Source: an uncultured Mollicutes bacterium
GTDB lineage: Bacteria > Bacillota_I > Bacilli_A > Acholeplasmatales > Anaeroplasmataceae
Direction of reading: 5' to 3'
Assembly (NCBI GenBank): GCA_945923475.1
Contig: CAMELE010000002.1
Coordinates: forward strand, 62,001-126,000
DNA length: 64,000 nt
The position numbers and the translations under genes are program-made. The notes below the pieces were generated by a model that saw only the letters and a program-made list of their open reading frames with translations, did no database searches and had not been told where the DNA came from. Below are positions 43,270 to 52,963 of the stretch, piece after piece. Within the stretch, counting starts at the first letter, position 1, and each line of letters begins with the position of its first letter.

Positions 43270-45893
43270 TATTTTACCTCATACCAATTATTACCAAAAT
43301 CATGAGAAACTGATAGCTTAACATTTAGGTCTATTGCGTGCTCCATTTCATATCTTACAAGCTCTTCTAGGGCTTTTTCTTCCCCGTGCTCTACCTCAAA
43401 CAATAATTCGTCGTGAATTTGAAGAAGCATTTTACTCTTAAAGTGATTTTTTGTAAGCTTATTATCAATATTTATCATCGCAATCTTAATAATATCAGCT
43501 GCGCTACCTTGAATTGGTGCATTCATAGCCGTACGTTTAGCAAATTCTCTTAGGTTGTACACCTTAGAATTAATATCAGGAATAAATCTCTTTCGATTCT
43601 TTATTGTACAAACATATCCATTTTCCTTACAAAATTCTATTATATTATCCATATATTCCTTTATTTCAGGATATATTTGATAATATCTTTTAATATATTC
43701 ACTGGCCATAGAAGTTGATATTCCGATATCAGTAGCAAGGCCATAGGCTGAAATACCATAAATAATTCCAAAGTTAACTGCTTTTGCTTTTCTTCTTTCA
43801 TCAGGTGTAATATCATCATGGCCAAATATTTCTCTAGCAGTTTGACTATGAATATCTAAATCATTATTAAATGCATCTTTAAGCTTTGAAACATTAGCTA
43901 GATGTGCTAAAACACGTAATTCTATTTGCGAATAATCGGCTGAGAAAAAACAATTATTTTCATTTGATGGAACAAATAATTTACGAATTAATCTTCCTTG
44001 CTCAGTCTTAATTGGAATATTTTGTAAATTAGGCTCGACAGAGGATAATCTTCCAGTTTGAGTTAATGCTTGTTCATATATTGTATGACATTTTCCATCA
44101 TCAAATATTTGTTCAGATAATCCGATTATGTATGTTTGATATAATTTAGATATTAGTTTATAATTTAAAATATATTCTACAACAGGATGAAGATGTCTTA
44201 CCTCTAGTAAGGCCTGTTGATCAGTTGAATATCCTGTTTTTGTCTTTTTTGATGATGGAAGTCCTAAATGCTCAAATAAAACAACACCAAGCTGTTTAGG
44301 AGATAAAATATTAAATTTTTCCCCTGCAAGACGATATATTTCCGATTCAATAAAGGCTAATCTTTCTTCTAAATCCTTCTTTTGAATATTAAGCTCTTCT
44401 TTAGATATTTTTATTCCTTCGTATTCCATCTTACCTAATACCTTAGATAAAGGAATTTCAATATTAATTAATAAATCATATTGGTTATTTTCCTTTAAAG
44501 AATCAATAATTTTATTTTTTAAAACGTATAAGCAGGTAACCTTTGAAATTACATGATTCATTAAAATACTAGGCTCAGGGATTTGTCTTTTGACCCCCTT
44601 GCCATATATTTCTTCATCAAAACTTAAATTATAATAGCCATAGCTTGAGGCAACTATTTTAAATTCATTTTTAGTTAATGCTGGGTTTAAAATATAAGAA
44701 CCTAGTAGCATATCAAAATCGATACCATTTAATTCAAAACCCATTTTTTTAAGAAGTACATAGGCTCTTTTATAATCATATATCGCTTTTTTATTCTCAG
44801 TATCACTTAAGAATAACTGTAAATCTATTGATTGATAAATTAAATCTGGCATAATGATAAAATTACCATTTTTATTTTTTATTCCGATATATAAAAGCTT
44901 AGCTTTATGATAATTATATTCTGATGCTTCAAATATTAGGCTTGAATTATCAAGTAATGCCTCATGAATATCAACAGGACTAGATATAACCTTATATTCT
45001 TGGCTATATACCTCAGCCTTAGGCATTCTAGCATTTAAATCCTTTAAAAGTGATGGTAGCTCTAAATATTCATAAAATTCTTTAAGGGCAGTAAAATCAG
45101 TATCCTTTTTTACTGTATCATCAAGGGTAAGCTCAATAGGTGCATTCTTTAAAATAGTAACCATTTCCTTACATTTTAAAGCTAAATCCTTATTATTTTC
45201 AAAATTTTCCTTATCCTTACCCTTAAGCTTATCAATATTAGCTATTATACCTTCTACGCTTTTGTATTCAATTAAATATTTTTCAGCTTTTTTAGTACCA
45301 ATGCCAGGAACACCGGAAATATTATCAGATTTATCACCCATTAGCGCCTTTAAATCAATAAATTGACTAACATCTAGATTATATACCTCTTTAAAATGCT
45401 CCTTTGTAAAGTCTTCTAGATCGGTTAAGCCCTTTTTTGTTAAATGAACAGTTGCATTATCATCAATAAGCTGTAGCAAATCCTTGTCTGAGGAATAAAT
45501 ATCGACATGATATCCTTCATCTAAGGCTTTTTTTGCCATTGTACCAATGATATCATCTGCTTCATATAAAGGGATTTCATATCGTTTTACACCTACTAAA
45601 TCTAGGAAATTCTTAATATGAGCAATTTGCATTCTCATTTCATCAGGCATTTGTGAGCGCCCAGCCTTATAGTCGGTCATAATATCATGACGGAAGGTAT
45701 GCTTACCAGCATCAAAGGCTACAAGGATATTATCGAAATCCTCCTTTAATATCGTGTTTATCATTCTAGCAAAGGACATTATAGCATTTGTAAAAATACC
45801 TTTTGAATTTGGTCTTATTGTTGTTACATCAGCAATTCCATAATATGCACGATACATAAGAGAATTACCATCGATTAAAATCATTCTTTTCAT
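43269..45893 (-). CDS. polA: DNA polymerase I, 3'-5' exonuclease domain degenerate
   Basis: Okazaki fragment and repair polymerase. Residues 1-290 are the 5' nuclease (ILIDGNSLMYRAYYG, YEADDIIGTMA, GIPGIG-type VPGIGTKKAEKYL). The region about 300-460 is the proofreading fold, but the expected DxE pair is replaced (FEASEYNYHKAKLLYIGI), so it is probably inactive as in Bacillus PolA. The polymerase (480-874) has DYSQIELRVLAHL, RRKAKAVNFGIIYG and LLQIHDELLFEV. 874 residues. Confidence 0.97.
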   Translation of the reverse strand: MKRMILIDGNSLMYRAYYGIADVTTIRPNSKGIFTNAIMSFARMINTILKEDFDNILVAFDAGKHTFRHDIMTDYKAGRSQMPDEMRMQIAHIKNFLDLVGVKRYEIPLYEADDIIGTMAKKALDEGYHVDIYSSDKDLLQLIDDNATVHLTKKGLTDLEDFTKEHFKEVYNLDVSQFIDLKALMGDKSDNISGVPGIGTKKAEKYLIEYKSVEGIIANIDKLKGKDKENFENNKDLALKCKEMVTILKNAPIELTLDDTVKKDTDFTALKEFYEYLELPSLLKDLNARMPKAEVYSQEYKVISSPVDIHEALLDNSSLIFEASEYNYHKAKLLYIGIKNKNGNFIIMPDLIYQSIDLQLFLSDTENKKAIYDYKRAYVLLKKMGFELNGIDFDMLLGSYILNPALTKNEFKIVASSYGYYNLSFDEEIYGKGVKRQIPEPSILMNHVISKVTCLYVLKNKIIDSLKENNQYDLLINIEIPLSKVLGKMEYEGIKISKEELNIQKKDLEERLAFIESEIYRLAGEKFNILSPKQLGVVLFEHLGLPSSKKTKTGYSTDQQALLEVRHLHPVVEYILNYKLISKLYQTYIIGLSEQIFDDGKCHTIYEQALTQTGRLSSVEPNLQNIPIKTEQGRLIRKLFVPSNENNCFFSADYSQIELRVLAHLANVSKLKDAFNNDLDIHSQTAREIFGHDDITPDERRKAKAVNFGIIYGISAYGLATDIGISTSMASEYIKRYYQIYPEIKEYMDNIIEFCKENGYVCTIKNRKRFIPDINSKVYNLREFAKRTAMNAPIQGSAADIIKIAMINIDNKLTKNHFKSKMLLQIHDELLFEVEHGEEKALEELVRYEMEHAIDLNVKLSVSHDFGNNWYEVK

Positions 45894-45930
45894 ATGATAA
45901 ATCCTTTCTTTTATTAGCTAAATAATAGTG

Positions 45931-45951
45931 AAAAAATCGACTAAGTCGATT
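45931..45951 (-). terminator. Terminator hairpin after yhbY
   Basis: Minus strand AATCGAC/GTCGATT around TTA, overlapping the yhbY stop, followed by TTTTT. It separates yhbY from polA. Confidence 0.8.
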
Positions 45952-46243
45952 ATTTTTCAAAGATAATTGGGTTTTTAGCCTTGTCGCTTTGCTTGTAGCA
46001 AATAATTTGACGACCAATTTTTTGAACAATAAAAATATCTGCTTCTTCTAATATTTTTACTGCTTCATCCTTTGTAATTGGACAATTTTGTAATAAAGAT
46101 ATTTTCATAAGCTCATTTTTATTTAAATAAGCAAGAATATCTCTTAACATATTTTCATTAACACCATCTTTTCCAATTTGAAAAACTGGCTTTATTGTTT
46201 GAGCTAAGCTTCTTAGATAGCATTTTTGTTTTGTAGTTATCAT
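45950..46243 (-). CDS. yhbY: YhbY-type CRM-domain RNA-binding protein
   Basis: Small ribosome-assembly-associated RNA-binding protein. The whole 97 residues are one CRM domain: RSLAQTIKPVFQIGKDGVNENML near the N terminus, with the GxxG-like loop IGKDG, and IFIVQKIGRQIICYKQ at the C terminus. Length and architecture are standard. It overlaps the preceding membrane gene by one base. Confidence 0.94.
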   Translation of the reverse strand: MITTKQKCYLRSLAQTIKPVFQIGKDGVNENMLRDILAYLNKNELMKISLLQNCPITKDEAVKILEEADIFIVQKIGRQIICYKQSDKAKNPIIFEK

Positions 46244-46533
46244 TATTTATCATCACCCTTATGTTTATATTGATAGTTTCTAAAATAGTAAAATACTACT
46301 GAGCCTATAAGTAAAATAACCCCAATAATATTAAATGCGATATAAATAGCATCTGCAAATTCTGCAATTATAAAGAATATAAATGCACCAATAATAATTG
46401 AAATAGATATAATTTCTGATTGCTTATAAAATTTTATATCATCTTTTTTAATTTCATGTGGTAAAACCTTACCAAGAGCACAAAATACTAATAAAGTAAT
46501 TAGTCCTAAAATTATTGCAATATATAAAACCAT
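46243..46533 (-). CDS. Unknown three-helix membrane protein
   Basis: Not recognised. 96 residues with three hydrophobic segments (VLYIAIILGLITLLVFCALG, IISISIIIGAFIFFIIAEFA, IAFNIIGVILLIGSVVFYYF) and a basic C terminus. GGAGG precedes the ATG by 7 bases. It is the first gene of a short yhbY transcript, divergent from coaD. Confidence 0.75.
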   Translation of the reverse strand: MVLYIAIILGLITLLVFCALGKVLPHEIKKDDIKFYKQSEIISISIIIGAFIFFIIAEFADAIYIAFNIIGVILLIGSVVFYYFRNYQYKHKGDDK

Positions 46534-46661
46534 TGTAAAACCTCCATTAGATTTTCTAATAATATTCTATCATATTTTTAGATAATTTAATATTAAAAAT
46601 TAAATTAGATTGCGAATAAATGAAAAATAATGTATACTTTTAGTGAAAGTTTGGTGATACA

Positions 46662-47162
46662 ATGGCTAAAGCAGTTTATCCAGGGACATTTGATCCATTT
46701 TCTAATGGACATTTAGATATAGTTAAAAGAGCATCAAATATTTTTGATGAGGTACATATATTAGTTGGAAATAATATAAAAAAGAATCCAACATTTTCAG
46801 CAGCAGAAAGAGTTTCAATGATTGAAGCTGTAGTTAAAAGCATTCCAAATATAAAGGTTGTAGCTTCTTCTGAGCTTGTTGTTCAATATGCCAAAAGAAA
46901 CAACATTAAAGTCATTATAAGAGGGCTTAGAAACTATCAGGATTATGAATCTGAATTTTCACTTGCTCAGTTTAATAAGGATATTGATTCATCTATTGAA
47001 ACATTACTTATGATGCCAAGTGCTACAAATCAATTCATATCATCATCTGCTATTAAGGAATTTGTAGCCTATAATATTGATATTACACCATATGTTCCAA
47101 AAGAAATTGCACCATATGTTGTAAAGAAATTCCAAGAAAATGGAACTATAGTTAAGCTTTAA
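46662..47162 (+). CDS. coaD: Phosphopantetheine adenylyltransferase
   Basis: Transfers AMP to 4'-phosphopantetheine; the step before CoaE. Nucleotidyltransferase motif YPGTFDPFSNGHLDIV at residues 6-21, RGLRNYQDYESEF in the middle, and ISSSAIKE in the C-terminal third. 166 residues, standard. The ATG follows GGTGAT by three bases, as for ftsW. It is a single-gene transcript ended by a terminator shared with surE. Confidence 0.98.
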   Translation: MAKAVYPGTFDPFSNGHLDIVKRASNIFDEVHILVGNNIKKNPTFSAAERVSMIEAVVKSIPNIKVVASSELVVQYAKRNNIKVIIRGLRNYQDYESEFSLAQFNKDIDSSIETLLMMPSATNQFISSSAIKEFVAYNIDITPYVPKEIAPYVVKKFQENGTIVKL

Positions 47163-47170
47163 ATCAATTA

Positions 47171-47200
47171 ACGGAAGACTTTATAATCTTCCGTTTTATT
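47171..47200. terminator. Bidirectional terminator between coaD and surE
   Basis: ACGGAAGA (47171-47178) pairs with TCTTCCGT (47187-47194), followed by a TTTTATTATTTT run on the plus strand; suits the two convergent genes. Confidence 0.85.
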
Positions 47201-47927
47201 ATTTTATTAAATCTTTTAGCTTATTGTACTCTTCTTCATCTGTTTGTATAACCTTTAGTGGAGTAATGCTTATATAACCATTTTTTGTTAAATAAACATC
47301 AGTTTTAGGATTAGTATCTAAATATAGTCCAGCATCCTCTTGATTATATATATCATTATTTGTATGAACAAATTTTGTTGAATAGGATTTTATTCCTTGA
47401 ATTGAAGCCTTTATTCCTTTTATATTTTTATGCTCTTTAGTTGGGAAATTTACGTTAAGAACGTAATTTTTTGAATATAGTTTTTCATAAATTATTGTTT
47501 TTATGAGTGCATCTAGTTGGGTTTTAACTATATCAAAGGAATCAAAATCAGTACTTATTGCAACACCTGGAATACCTTCTACTACAGCCTCACGTGCCGC
47601 TCCTACTGTACCTGAATATAAAATGTCTGTCCCTACATTTAAACCATTGTTTATACCAGAAAAGACAATATCAAAATCAATATTTAACAAAGCATTCCCT
47701 ATCCTTACGCAATCAACTGGAGTTCCTGATGAATGATAGGCATTTATGTCTTCAAAATTATCCGCTTTAACAAAAGAAATAGGTGATAGCTTAAATGAAT
47801 GACTTGCACCACTCATATGCTTATCAGGAGCAACAACATATACATTACCATATTTTTTTAAAGCGTTAGCTAATATTTTTATGCCTATTGCATTTATACC
47901 ATCATCATTTGTAACTAAAAAATTCAT
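47199..47927 (-). CDS. surE: 5'/3'-nucleotidase SurE
   Basis: Metal-dependent phosphatase of nucleoside monophosphates, linked to stress survival. Metal site NDDGINAIGI at residues 7-16, VVAPDKHMSGASHS, and the signature SGINNGLNVGTDILYSGTVG near 88-107. 242 residues. It follows the DUF1653 gene closely and shares the downstream terminator with convergent coaD. Confidence 0.95.
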   Translation of the reverse strand: MNFLVTNDDGINAIGIKILANALKKYGNVYVVAPDKHMSGASHSFKLSPISFVKADNFEDINAYHSSGTPVDCVRIGNALLNIDFDIVFSGINNGLNVGTDILYSGTVGAAREAVVEGIPGVAISTDFDSFDIVKTQLDALIKTIIYEKLYSKNYVLNVNFPTKEHKNIKGIKASIQGIKSYSTKFVHTNNDIYNQEDAGLYLDTNPKTDVYLTKNGYISITPLKVIQTDEEEYNKLKDLIK

Positions 47928-47935
47928 ATTTACCT

Positions 47936-48193
47936 CTATTTTTTGAAATTTATTGCTTTTGATTCTATATTCTGTAGCTCAAAACGATATTTTTGAGCAA
48001 CATTTGGATATTTTTCATGGTCAACCTCACTTAAAAACATTTCTTTTTTTCTAATCCATAAGGATGAATCACCATAAAGTCGGCGATAAACAACATATTC
48101 TTCCTTTGTTTCACTATCATATGCTACATCCTCAACAAGATAATAATCGCCTTTAAAATGTTTATATATTCCGTTGATTTTTAATTCTCTCAT
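47936..48193 (-). CDS. DUF1653 protein
   Basis: Short protein of the DUF1653 family, function unknown. It contains the family core: [15 protein letters not shown], then [16 protein letters not shown], then [12 protein letters not shown]. 85 residues from ATG 48193, which has GAGG about 8 bases upstream; the frame opens eight codons earlier without a ribosome site. It lies 8 bases ahead of surE on the same strand. Confidence 0.88.
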   Translation of the reverse strand: MRELKINGIYKHFKGDYYLVEDVAYDSETKEEYVVYRRLYGDSSLWIRKKEMFLSEVDHEKYPNVAQKYRFELQNIESKAINFKK

Positions 48194-48223
48194 CTTATTT
48201 CCTCGCTTCATTTCCATTATATA

Positions 48224-48247
48224 TAATAAAAGGCTGTTTTAACAGCC
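48224..48247 (-). terminator. Terminator of the sirtuin gene
   Basis: Minus strand GGCTGTT (48241-48247) with AACAGCC (48232-48238), followed by TTTTATTATA. Closes the proS-sirtuin transcript. Confidence 0.85.
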
Positions 48248-48249
48248 AA

Positions 48250-48972
48250 TTATAAATTATATTTCTTTAAATTTTCTATATTTAAGTATTCTTCAACTTT
48301 ACCATTAATAAATAAATCTGCTCTATTAGATATTTGAGTTTCACCCAAATTTATTAAAACTAGCTTTTTACCTTTAAAATAATTTACAAAGCTCGCTGCT
48401 GGATATACAACAAGTGATGTACCAGCCACAATTAACGTATCACAGCTTGAGATAAGATTAATTGCATTTTCAATATCAGAGTAATTTAAATCCTCACCAT
48501 ATAGTACAACATCAGGCTTAATTAATCCACCGCATGAACAAATATATTTATCCTTGCTAATATCATTTAATTCATAGTATTTGTGGCATTTCATACAATG
48601 ATTTTTCCAAATAGTACCATGAATTTCAATAACAGGATTTGTCCCAGCTATTTTATCTAGGGAATCTATATTTTGAGTTACAACGCCACTTATTTTGCCT
48701 TTTTTATTTAAATATGCAACAGCCTTGTGGCACTCATTTGGAAGTGCATTTTTATAAACCATTTTATCAAAATAGAAATCATAAAATTTTTTTGTGTTAT
48801 ACATAAAATAATTGTGACTAACAATTTCCTCAGGAGCTTCCTTATATATACCTCTTGCACCTCTAAAATCTGGAATGCCTGAAGCTACAGATACTCCTGC
48901 ACCACTAAAAAAGACGATTCTATTTGAATTTTTAATGATTTCCATTAGCTCATCTAATTTTGCTTGTTCCAT
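48250..48972 (-). CDS. Sir2 family NAD-dependent protein deacylase
   Basis: Removes acetyl or other acyl groups from lysines using NAD. FFSGAGVSVASGIPDFRG near residue 18 is the NAD-binding GAG-S motif. VTQNIDSL and EIHGT (catalytic His) lie in the middle, and a four-cysteine zinc module (CMKC and CSCGG) lies near 125-150. 240 residues. It starts right after proS (TAAAATG junction) and is probably co-transcribed with it. Confidence 0.95.
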   Translation of the reverse strand: MEQAKLDELMEIIKNSNRIVFFSGAGVSVASGIPDFRGARGIYKEAPEEIVSHNYFMYNTKKFYDFYFDKMVYKNALPNECHKAVAYLNKKGKISGVVTQNIDSLDKIAGTNPVIEIHGTIWKNHCMKCHKYYELNDISKDKYICSCGGLIKPDVVLYGEDLNYSDIENAINLISSCDTLIVAGTSLVVYPAASFVNYFKGKKLVLINLGETQISNRADLFINGKVEEYLNIENLKKYNL

Positions 48973-48973
48973 C

Positions 48974-50680
48974 TTATTTTACCGTTATTTGATTAACAAT
49001 AGTAGCTATTGCAGCCTCACTAGATTGCTCAGTCTTCTCATTTGTACTACGTGTTTTTAATTCAACGATATTTTCATTTGCCTTTTTACCAACAATAATA
49101 GCAAATGGTAAACCAATTAACTCCCAGTCCTTCATCTTGAATCCTAGTCCTTGGTCTCTATCATCAAATATCGCCTCAACACCTTGATTTAATAATTCCT
49201 TATATATTTTTTCTGCTAGAGCTACCTGAGCCTCATCCTTCATGGATACAGGTACAACAACAGCGTGATATGGAGCAATACAAATTGGCCATTTAATACC
49301 AAATTCATCATGATACTGCTCTACAACTGCAGACATAGTTCTTGTAACACCAATACCGTAGCAGCCCATAACCATAGGTATGTTTTTTCCTTCTTGGTTA
49401 GTATATGTACAATTCATAGCACTTGAGTATTTAGTACCAAGCTTAAATATTTGACCAACCTCAATACCTCTTCTTAGCTTCATATGGTCCTTCTTACAGC
49501 AAGGGCATAAATCTCCTTCAACTGCTTTTCTTAAATCAAGCACAATACCATCAAAATCACGACCATAATTAACATTAATTGCATGATAATCCTTTTTATT
49601 AGAACCTGCAACTGCATTTTTCATTTTTGCAACCTCTGTGTCGATATAAACCTTTACCTTAGCATTTTGAGGTCCAACAAATCCATGGATTGATCCAATA
49701 TTTTTAATTTCTTCTTCTGTTGCAAAGGTTAAGAACGCTTCTGCTGTATTCATTGCATTTACAAGCTTAATTTCATTAACCTCTCGATCTCCTCTAACGC
49801 AGGCAATTACAACTTCGTTTGTTTCAGTATCTTTATAAACAACAGATTTGATAAATTTAGATGGTTCTTGCTTTAAAAAGCTAGAAATTTCCTCAATAGT
49901 TCTTTGATTTGGAGTATATACCTCCTCATAAGGCTTAATTTCCTCAGCACATGTATCTAATGCTACTGCATCAGCTTTTTCAACGTCAGCTGCATATCCG
50001 CATGTCTCACAATAAACAACATCTGATTCTCCAGCTTCTGAGAATGCCATAAATTGATGAGATCCATTTCCTCCAATTGCACCTGTATCTGCAAGTACTG
50101 CACGATAATCAAGCCCTAAGCGAGTAAAGATTTTAGAATATGTATCATACATAGTATCATATGCTACATTTAATCCATCCTCATCCTTATCAAATGAATA
50201 TGCATCCTTCATAATAAACTCACGACTACGCATAAGACCAAATCTTGGTCTAGCCTCATCACGATACTTTGTTTGAATTTGATAAATATTAATTGGTAAT
50301 TGCTTAGGAGATTTAATTAAATCACGAGCAAGTGATGTAAATATTTCTTCATGTGTTGGGCCTAAGCAAAACTCTCTATCGTGGCGATCGGTAAAGCGGA
50401 ATAATTCTGCTCCATATTTTGACCATCTTCCTGATTCCTCCCAAAGCTCTTTTGGTTGAATAGCTGATGATAAAATCTCAATTGCACCTGATTTATCCAT
50501 TTCTTGACGAATGATAGCTTCTATTTTATTAAGTACTCGTAAACCTAATGGTAAATAATTATAAACACCAGCAACTAGGTTTTTTATAAATCCACCTCTA
50601 AGTAATAGTTGATGGCTTGCAATTTTAGCCTCTTGAGGCGCTTCCTTTAATGTTGAAATAAGCATTCTTGACGCTTTCAT
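48974..50680 (-). CDS. proS: Prolyl-tRNA synthetase, bacterial type with editing insert
   Basis: Class II synthetase. Motif 1 region GAIEILSSAIQPKELWEESGRW, motif 2 YRDEARPRFGLMRSREFIMKDA (reported in parts RDEARPRFG and SREFIMKDAYSF), the inserted Ala-editing domain at about 225-385, motif 3 GCYGIGVTRTMSA near 445, then the anticodon domain. 568 residues. Unlike alaS and aspS, the roughly 200-base upstream region shows no T-box core. Confidence 0.97.
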   Translation of the reverse strand: MKASRMLISTLKEAPQEAKIASHQLLLRGGFIKNLVAGVYNYLPLGLRVLNKIEAIIRQEMDKSGAIEILSSAIQPKELWEESGRWSKYGAELFRFTDRHDREFCLGPTHEEIFTSLARDLIKSPKQLPINIYQIQTKYRDEARPRFGLMRSREFIMKDAYSFDKDEDGLNVAYDTMYDTYSKIFTRLGLDYRAVLADTGAIGGNGSHQFMAFSEAGESDVVYCETCGYAADVEKADAVALDTCAEEIKPYEEVYTPNQRTIEEISSFLKQEPSKFIKSVVYKDTETNEVVIACVRGDREVNEIKLVNAMNTAEAFLTFATEEEIKNIGSIHGFVGPQNAKVKVYIDTEVAKMKNAVAGSNKKDYHAINVNYGRDFDGIVLDLRKAVEGDLCPCCKKDHMKLRRGIEVGQIFKLGTKYSSAMNCTYTNQEGKNIPMVMGCYGIGVTRTMSAVVEQYHDEFGIKWPICIAPYHAVVVPVSMKDEAQVALAEKIYKELLNQGVEAIFDDRDQGLGFKMKDWELIGLPFAIIVGKKANENIVELKTRSTNEKTEQSSEAAIATIVNQITVK

Positions 50681-50898
50681 ATTTTCACTTCTTCCCTAAA
50701 AAATTCTCTAAAATTATAACACGTTTAGACTAAAAAGAAAAGTATTTCAAAAAAATATATTAAATTTAAATTTATTATTATAAAAATTGAATCACACCTC
50801 TTTTTGAACTTAATTATATTCTCTACTAGAAATTTAATTCTTGTTGTTGTATAATAACTATGTTTGAGATACAAAAATAAAGTTAGGAGGAAAATTTT
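50681..50898. other. Divergent intergenic region proS/rnj
   Basis: Very AT-rich, holding the start signals of both genes. On the plus strand a TGTTGTATAATAAC extended -10 lies near 50845-50860 and TTAGGAGGA precedes rnj. No T-box, tRNA or convincing hairpin was found. Confidence 0.5.
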
Positions 50899-52884
50899 AT
50901 GAGTAACCAAAATATTAAGGGTAAAGACGAAATAGGTGTTTTTGCACTTGGTGGACTTGGTGAAGTCGGAAAAAATATGTATTGTATTGAATATTTAAAT
51001 CAAATATTCATTATCGATTCAGGAATATTATTTCCAGATGAACACCTGTTAGGTGTTGATTATGTTATTCCCGATTATCAATATCTAATTGACAACCAAG
51101 AAAAAATTGTGGGTCTTTTTATTACTCACGGTCACGAGGATCATATTGGTGGAATTCCTTTTATGCTAAAAAAGGTTAAAATTCCGAAAATTTATGCTTC
51201 TGGAGTTGCTGTTGAGCTAATAAAAAACAAATTGGCTGAGCATAAGGATATCAAAGCCCCAACTATTATCGACTTTAAGGCCAATTATAAATATACTTTT
51301 AAGGGTGATGTTGAACTATCATTTATAAGAATGTGTCACTCAATTCCAGATAGCTATGCATTTGTTTTTAAAACTCCTCTTGGTAATATTGTTACAACAG
51401 GAGATTTCAAAATTGATTTGACGCCACTTGGACCAGGAACAGAGTTTGAAAAGCTTGCTAATTTAGGTAATGAGGGTGTACTTCTTCTTATGGCTGATTC
51501 AACAAACGCTACTGTTGAGGGATATACTCAATCTGAAAAAAGAATCGGTGAATCAATTCGAGAGCTTTTTTCTCATATAAATTCAAGAATTATTGTAGCA
51601 ACATTTGCGTCTAACATTTATCGTGTTCAGCAAATTGTTGAAGCATCTGTATCATGTAAGCGTAAGGTCGCAATATTTGGACGTTCAATGAAAAAAACTA
51701 TCGAAGTTGGTCAACAAATTGGATATATCAAGGCGCCAAAGGACACATTTATTGATGAAAATGAGTTAAATCATTATAAACCACATGAATTAACAATCCT
51801 ATGTACAGGATCACAAGGTGAACCAATGGCTGCACTTTCTCGTGTTGCAACTGGTGTCCATAAACAAATTAAATTAATTCCGGGTGATACAGTCGTATTC
51901 TCTTCTTCTCCAATTCCTGGAAACCAAGAGGGTGTCAATAAAACTATCAACCTTTTGTTTAAGGCCGGAGCTAATGTAATTACCCATTCACCTATAACTG
52001 ATACTCATACTTCAGGTCATGCGGCTCAAGGGGATTTAAAGCTAATTCAAACCCTATTAAAGCCAAAATACTTTATGCCTGTTCATGGTGAATATCGTAT
52101 GCAAAAGGTTCATGCAATGCTTGCAATTGAATGTGGATGTAAGCCTGAAAACACATTTATTTTAGAAAATGGTGATGTGTTAGCTCTTTCTCAACGAGGA
52201 GCTAGAATATCTGGCCATGTTCAAGCTGGAGACGTTTATATTGATGGAGATACAATTGGCGATATTGATTCAAGTACTATTAAGGAAAGAAAGATTCTAT
52301 CTGAGGATGGATTATTCTCAATAATATTTACAATTGATATTAAAAAAAGACGTGTAATACTAGAGCCACAGGTTGTTTCTCGTGGATTTATCTACATGAA
52401 GGATAATGAGGCTTTAACAAAGGACTTTGCAAAAAAAGCTAAGGATTACGTTAATAAACAATTTGAAGAAAACACATCTGTTAACCTTCTTCAATTAAAG
52501 CAAGCTTTAATCGAATATGTAAGCAAAATGATTCGTGAAGCTACTGATCGTAACCCAATTGTTATCCCAGTGTTTATGCTTGTACAATCAAAATCAGGTA
52601 AAGCAATTCCTTTAACTAAAGAGCTTCCAAAAAAGAGTGATACTAAGGAAGGCTCTATTAAGCCAGAAATTAAACCAGTCAAAAAAACTATCAAGCCTGA
52701 TTCTTCACAAGAGAGTGATTTAAATTCTACAACGCCAAAGGATACTACTTCTTTTACACCTGTTAAAAAGCGTCCACCTGTAAAAATGATTAAAAAGGAA
52801 AAGCCTCAAACAGAAATGAAACCCAAAAAAATTACAAAAAAGCCACAAAAGCCAATAAAAATGAATGAGCCTAAGGCTAAATAA
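50899..52884 (+). CDS. rnj: Ribonuclease J with long basic C-terminal tail
   Basis: Metallo-beta-lactamase/beta-CASP RNase with 5' exonuclease and endonuclease activity; central to Gram-positive mRNA turnover. Metal motif ITHGHEDHIGG near residue 76, TTGDFKID, the beta-CASP HTSGHAAQGDLK, and HGEYRM follow in order, then the RNase J C-terminal domain to about 565. The final 95 residues are Lys/Pro-rich and low-complexity (KPVKKTIKPDS, PKKITKKPQKP), longer than in Bacillus RNase J1 (555 residues). Such a tail may bind RNA. TTAGGAGGA precedes the ATG. Confidence 0.97.
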   Translation: MSNQNIKGKDEIGVFALGGLGEVGKNMYCIEYLNQIFIIDSGILFPDEHLLGVDYVIPDYQYLIDNQEKIVGLFITHGHEDHIGGIPFMLKKVKIPKIYASGVAVELIKNKLAEHKDIKAPTIIDFKANYKYTFKGDVELSFIRMCHSIPDSYAFVFKTPLGNIVTTGDFKIDLTPLGPGTEFEKLANLGNEGVLLLMADSTNATVEGYTQSEKRIGESIRELFSHINSRIIVATFASNIYRVQQIVEASVSCKRKVAIFGRSMKKTIEVGQQIGYIKAPKDTFIDENELNHYKPHELTILCTGSQGEPMAALSRVATGVHKQIKLIPGDTVVFSSSPIPGNQEGVNKTINLLFKAGANVITHSPITDTHTSGHAAQGDLKLIQTLLKPKYFMPVHGEYRMQKVHAMLAIECGCKPENTFILENGDVLALSQRGARISGHVQAGDVYIDGDTIGDIDSSTIKERKILSEDGLFSIIFTIDIKKRRVILEPQVVSRGFIYMKDNEALTKDFAKKAKDYVNKQFEENTSVNLLQLKQALIEYVSKMIREATDRNPIVIPVFMLVQSKSGKAIPLTKELPKKSDTKEGSIKPEIKPVKKTIKPDSSQESDLNSTTPKDTTSFTPVKKRPPVKMIKKEKPQTEMKPKKITKKPQKPIKMNEPKAK

Positions 52885-52887
52885 TTA

Positions 52888-52924
52888 GAATTAGGAGGAG
52901 ATAATCTCTTCCTATTCTTTTTTT
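52888..52924 (+). terminator. Rho-independent terminator of rnj
   Basis: GAATTAGGAGGAGA pairs with TCTCTTCCTATTC (52888-52917) around TAA, followed by a run of seven or eight T. Confidence 0.85.
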
Positions 52925-52963
52925 ATCCGCTTTTTGTTATAATATATGTATGAGGTGATTCAA

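Noticed and set aside
50681-50898. T-box leader for proS
   Set aside because: The AAGGTGG core and a terminator/antiterminator pair are absent upstream of the proS start.
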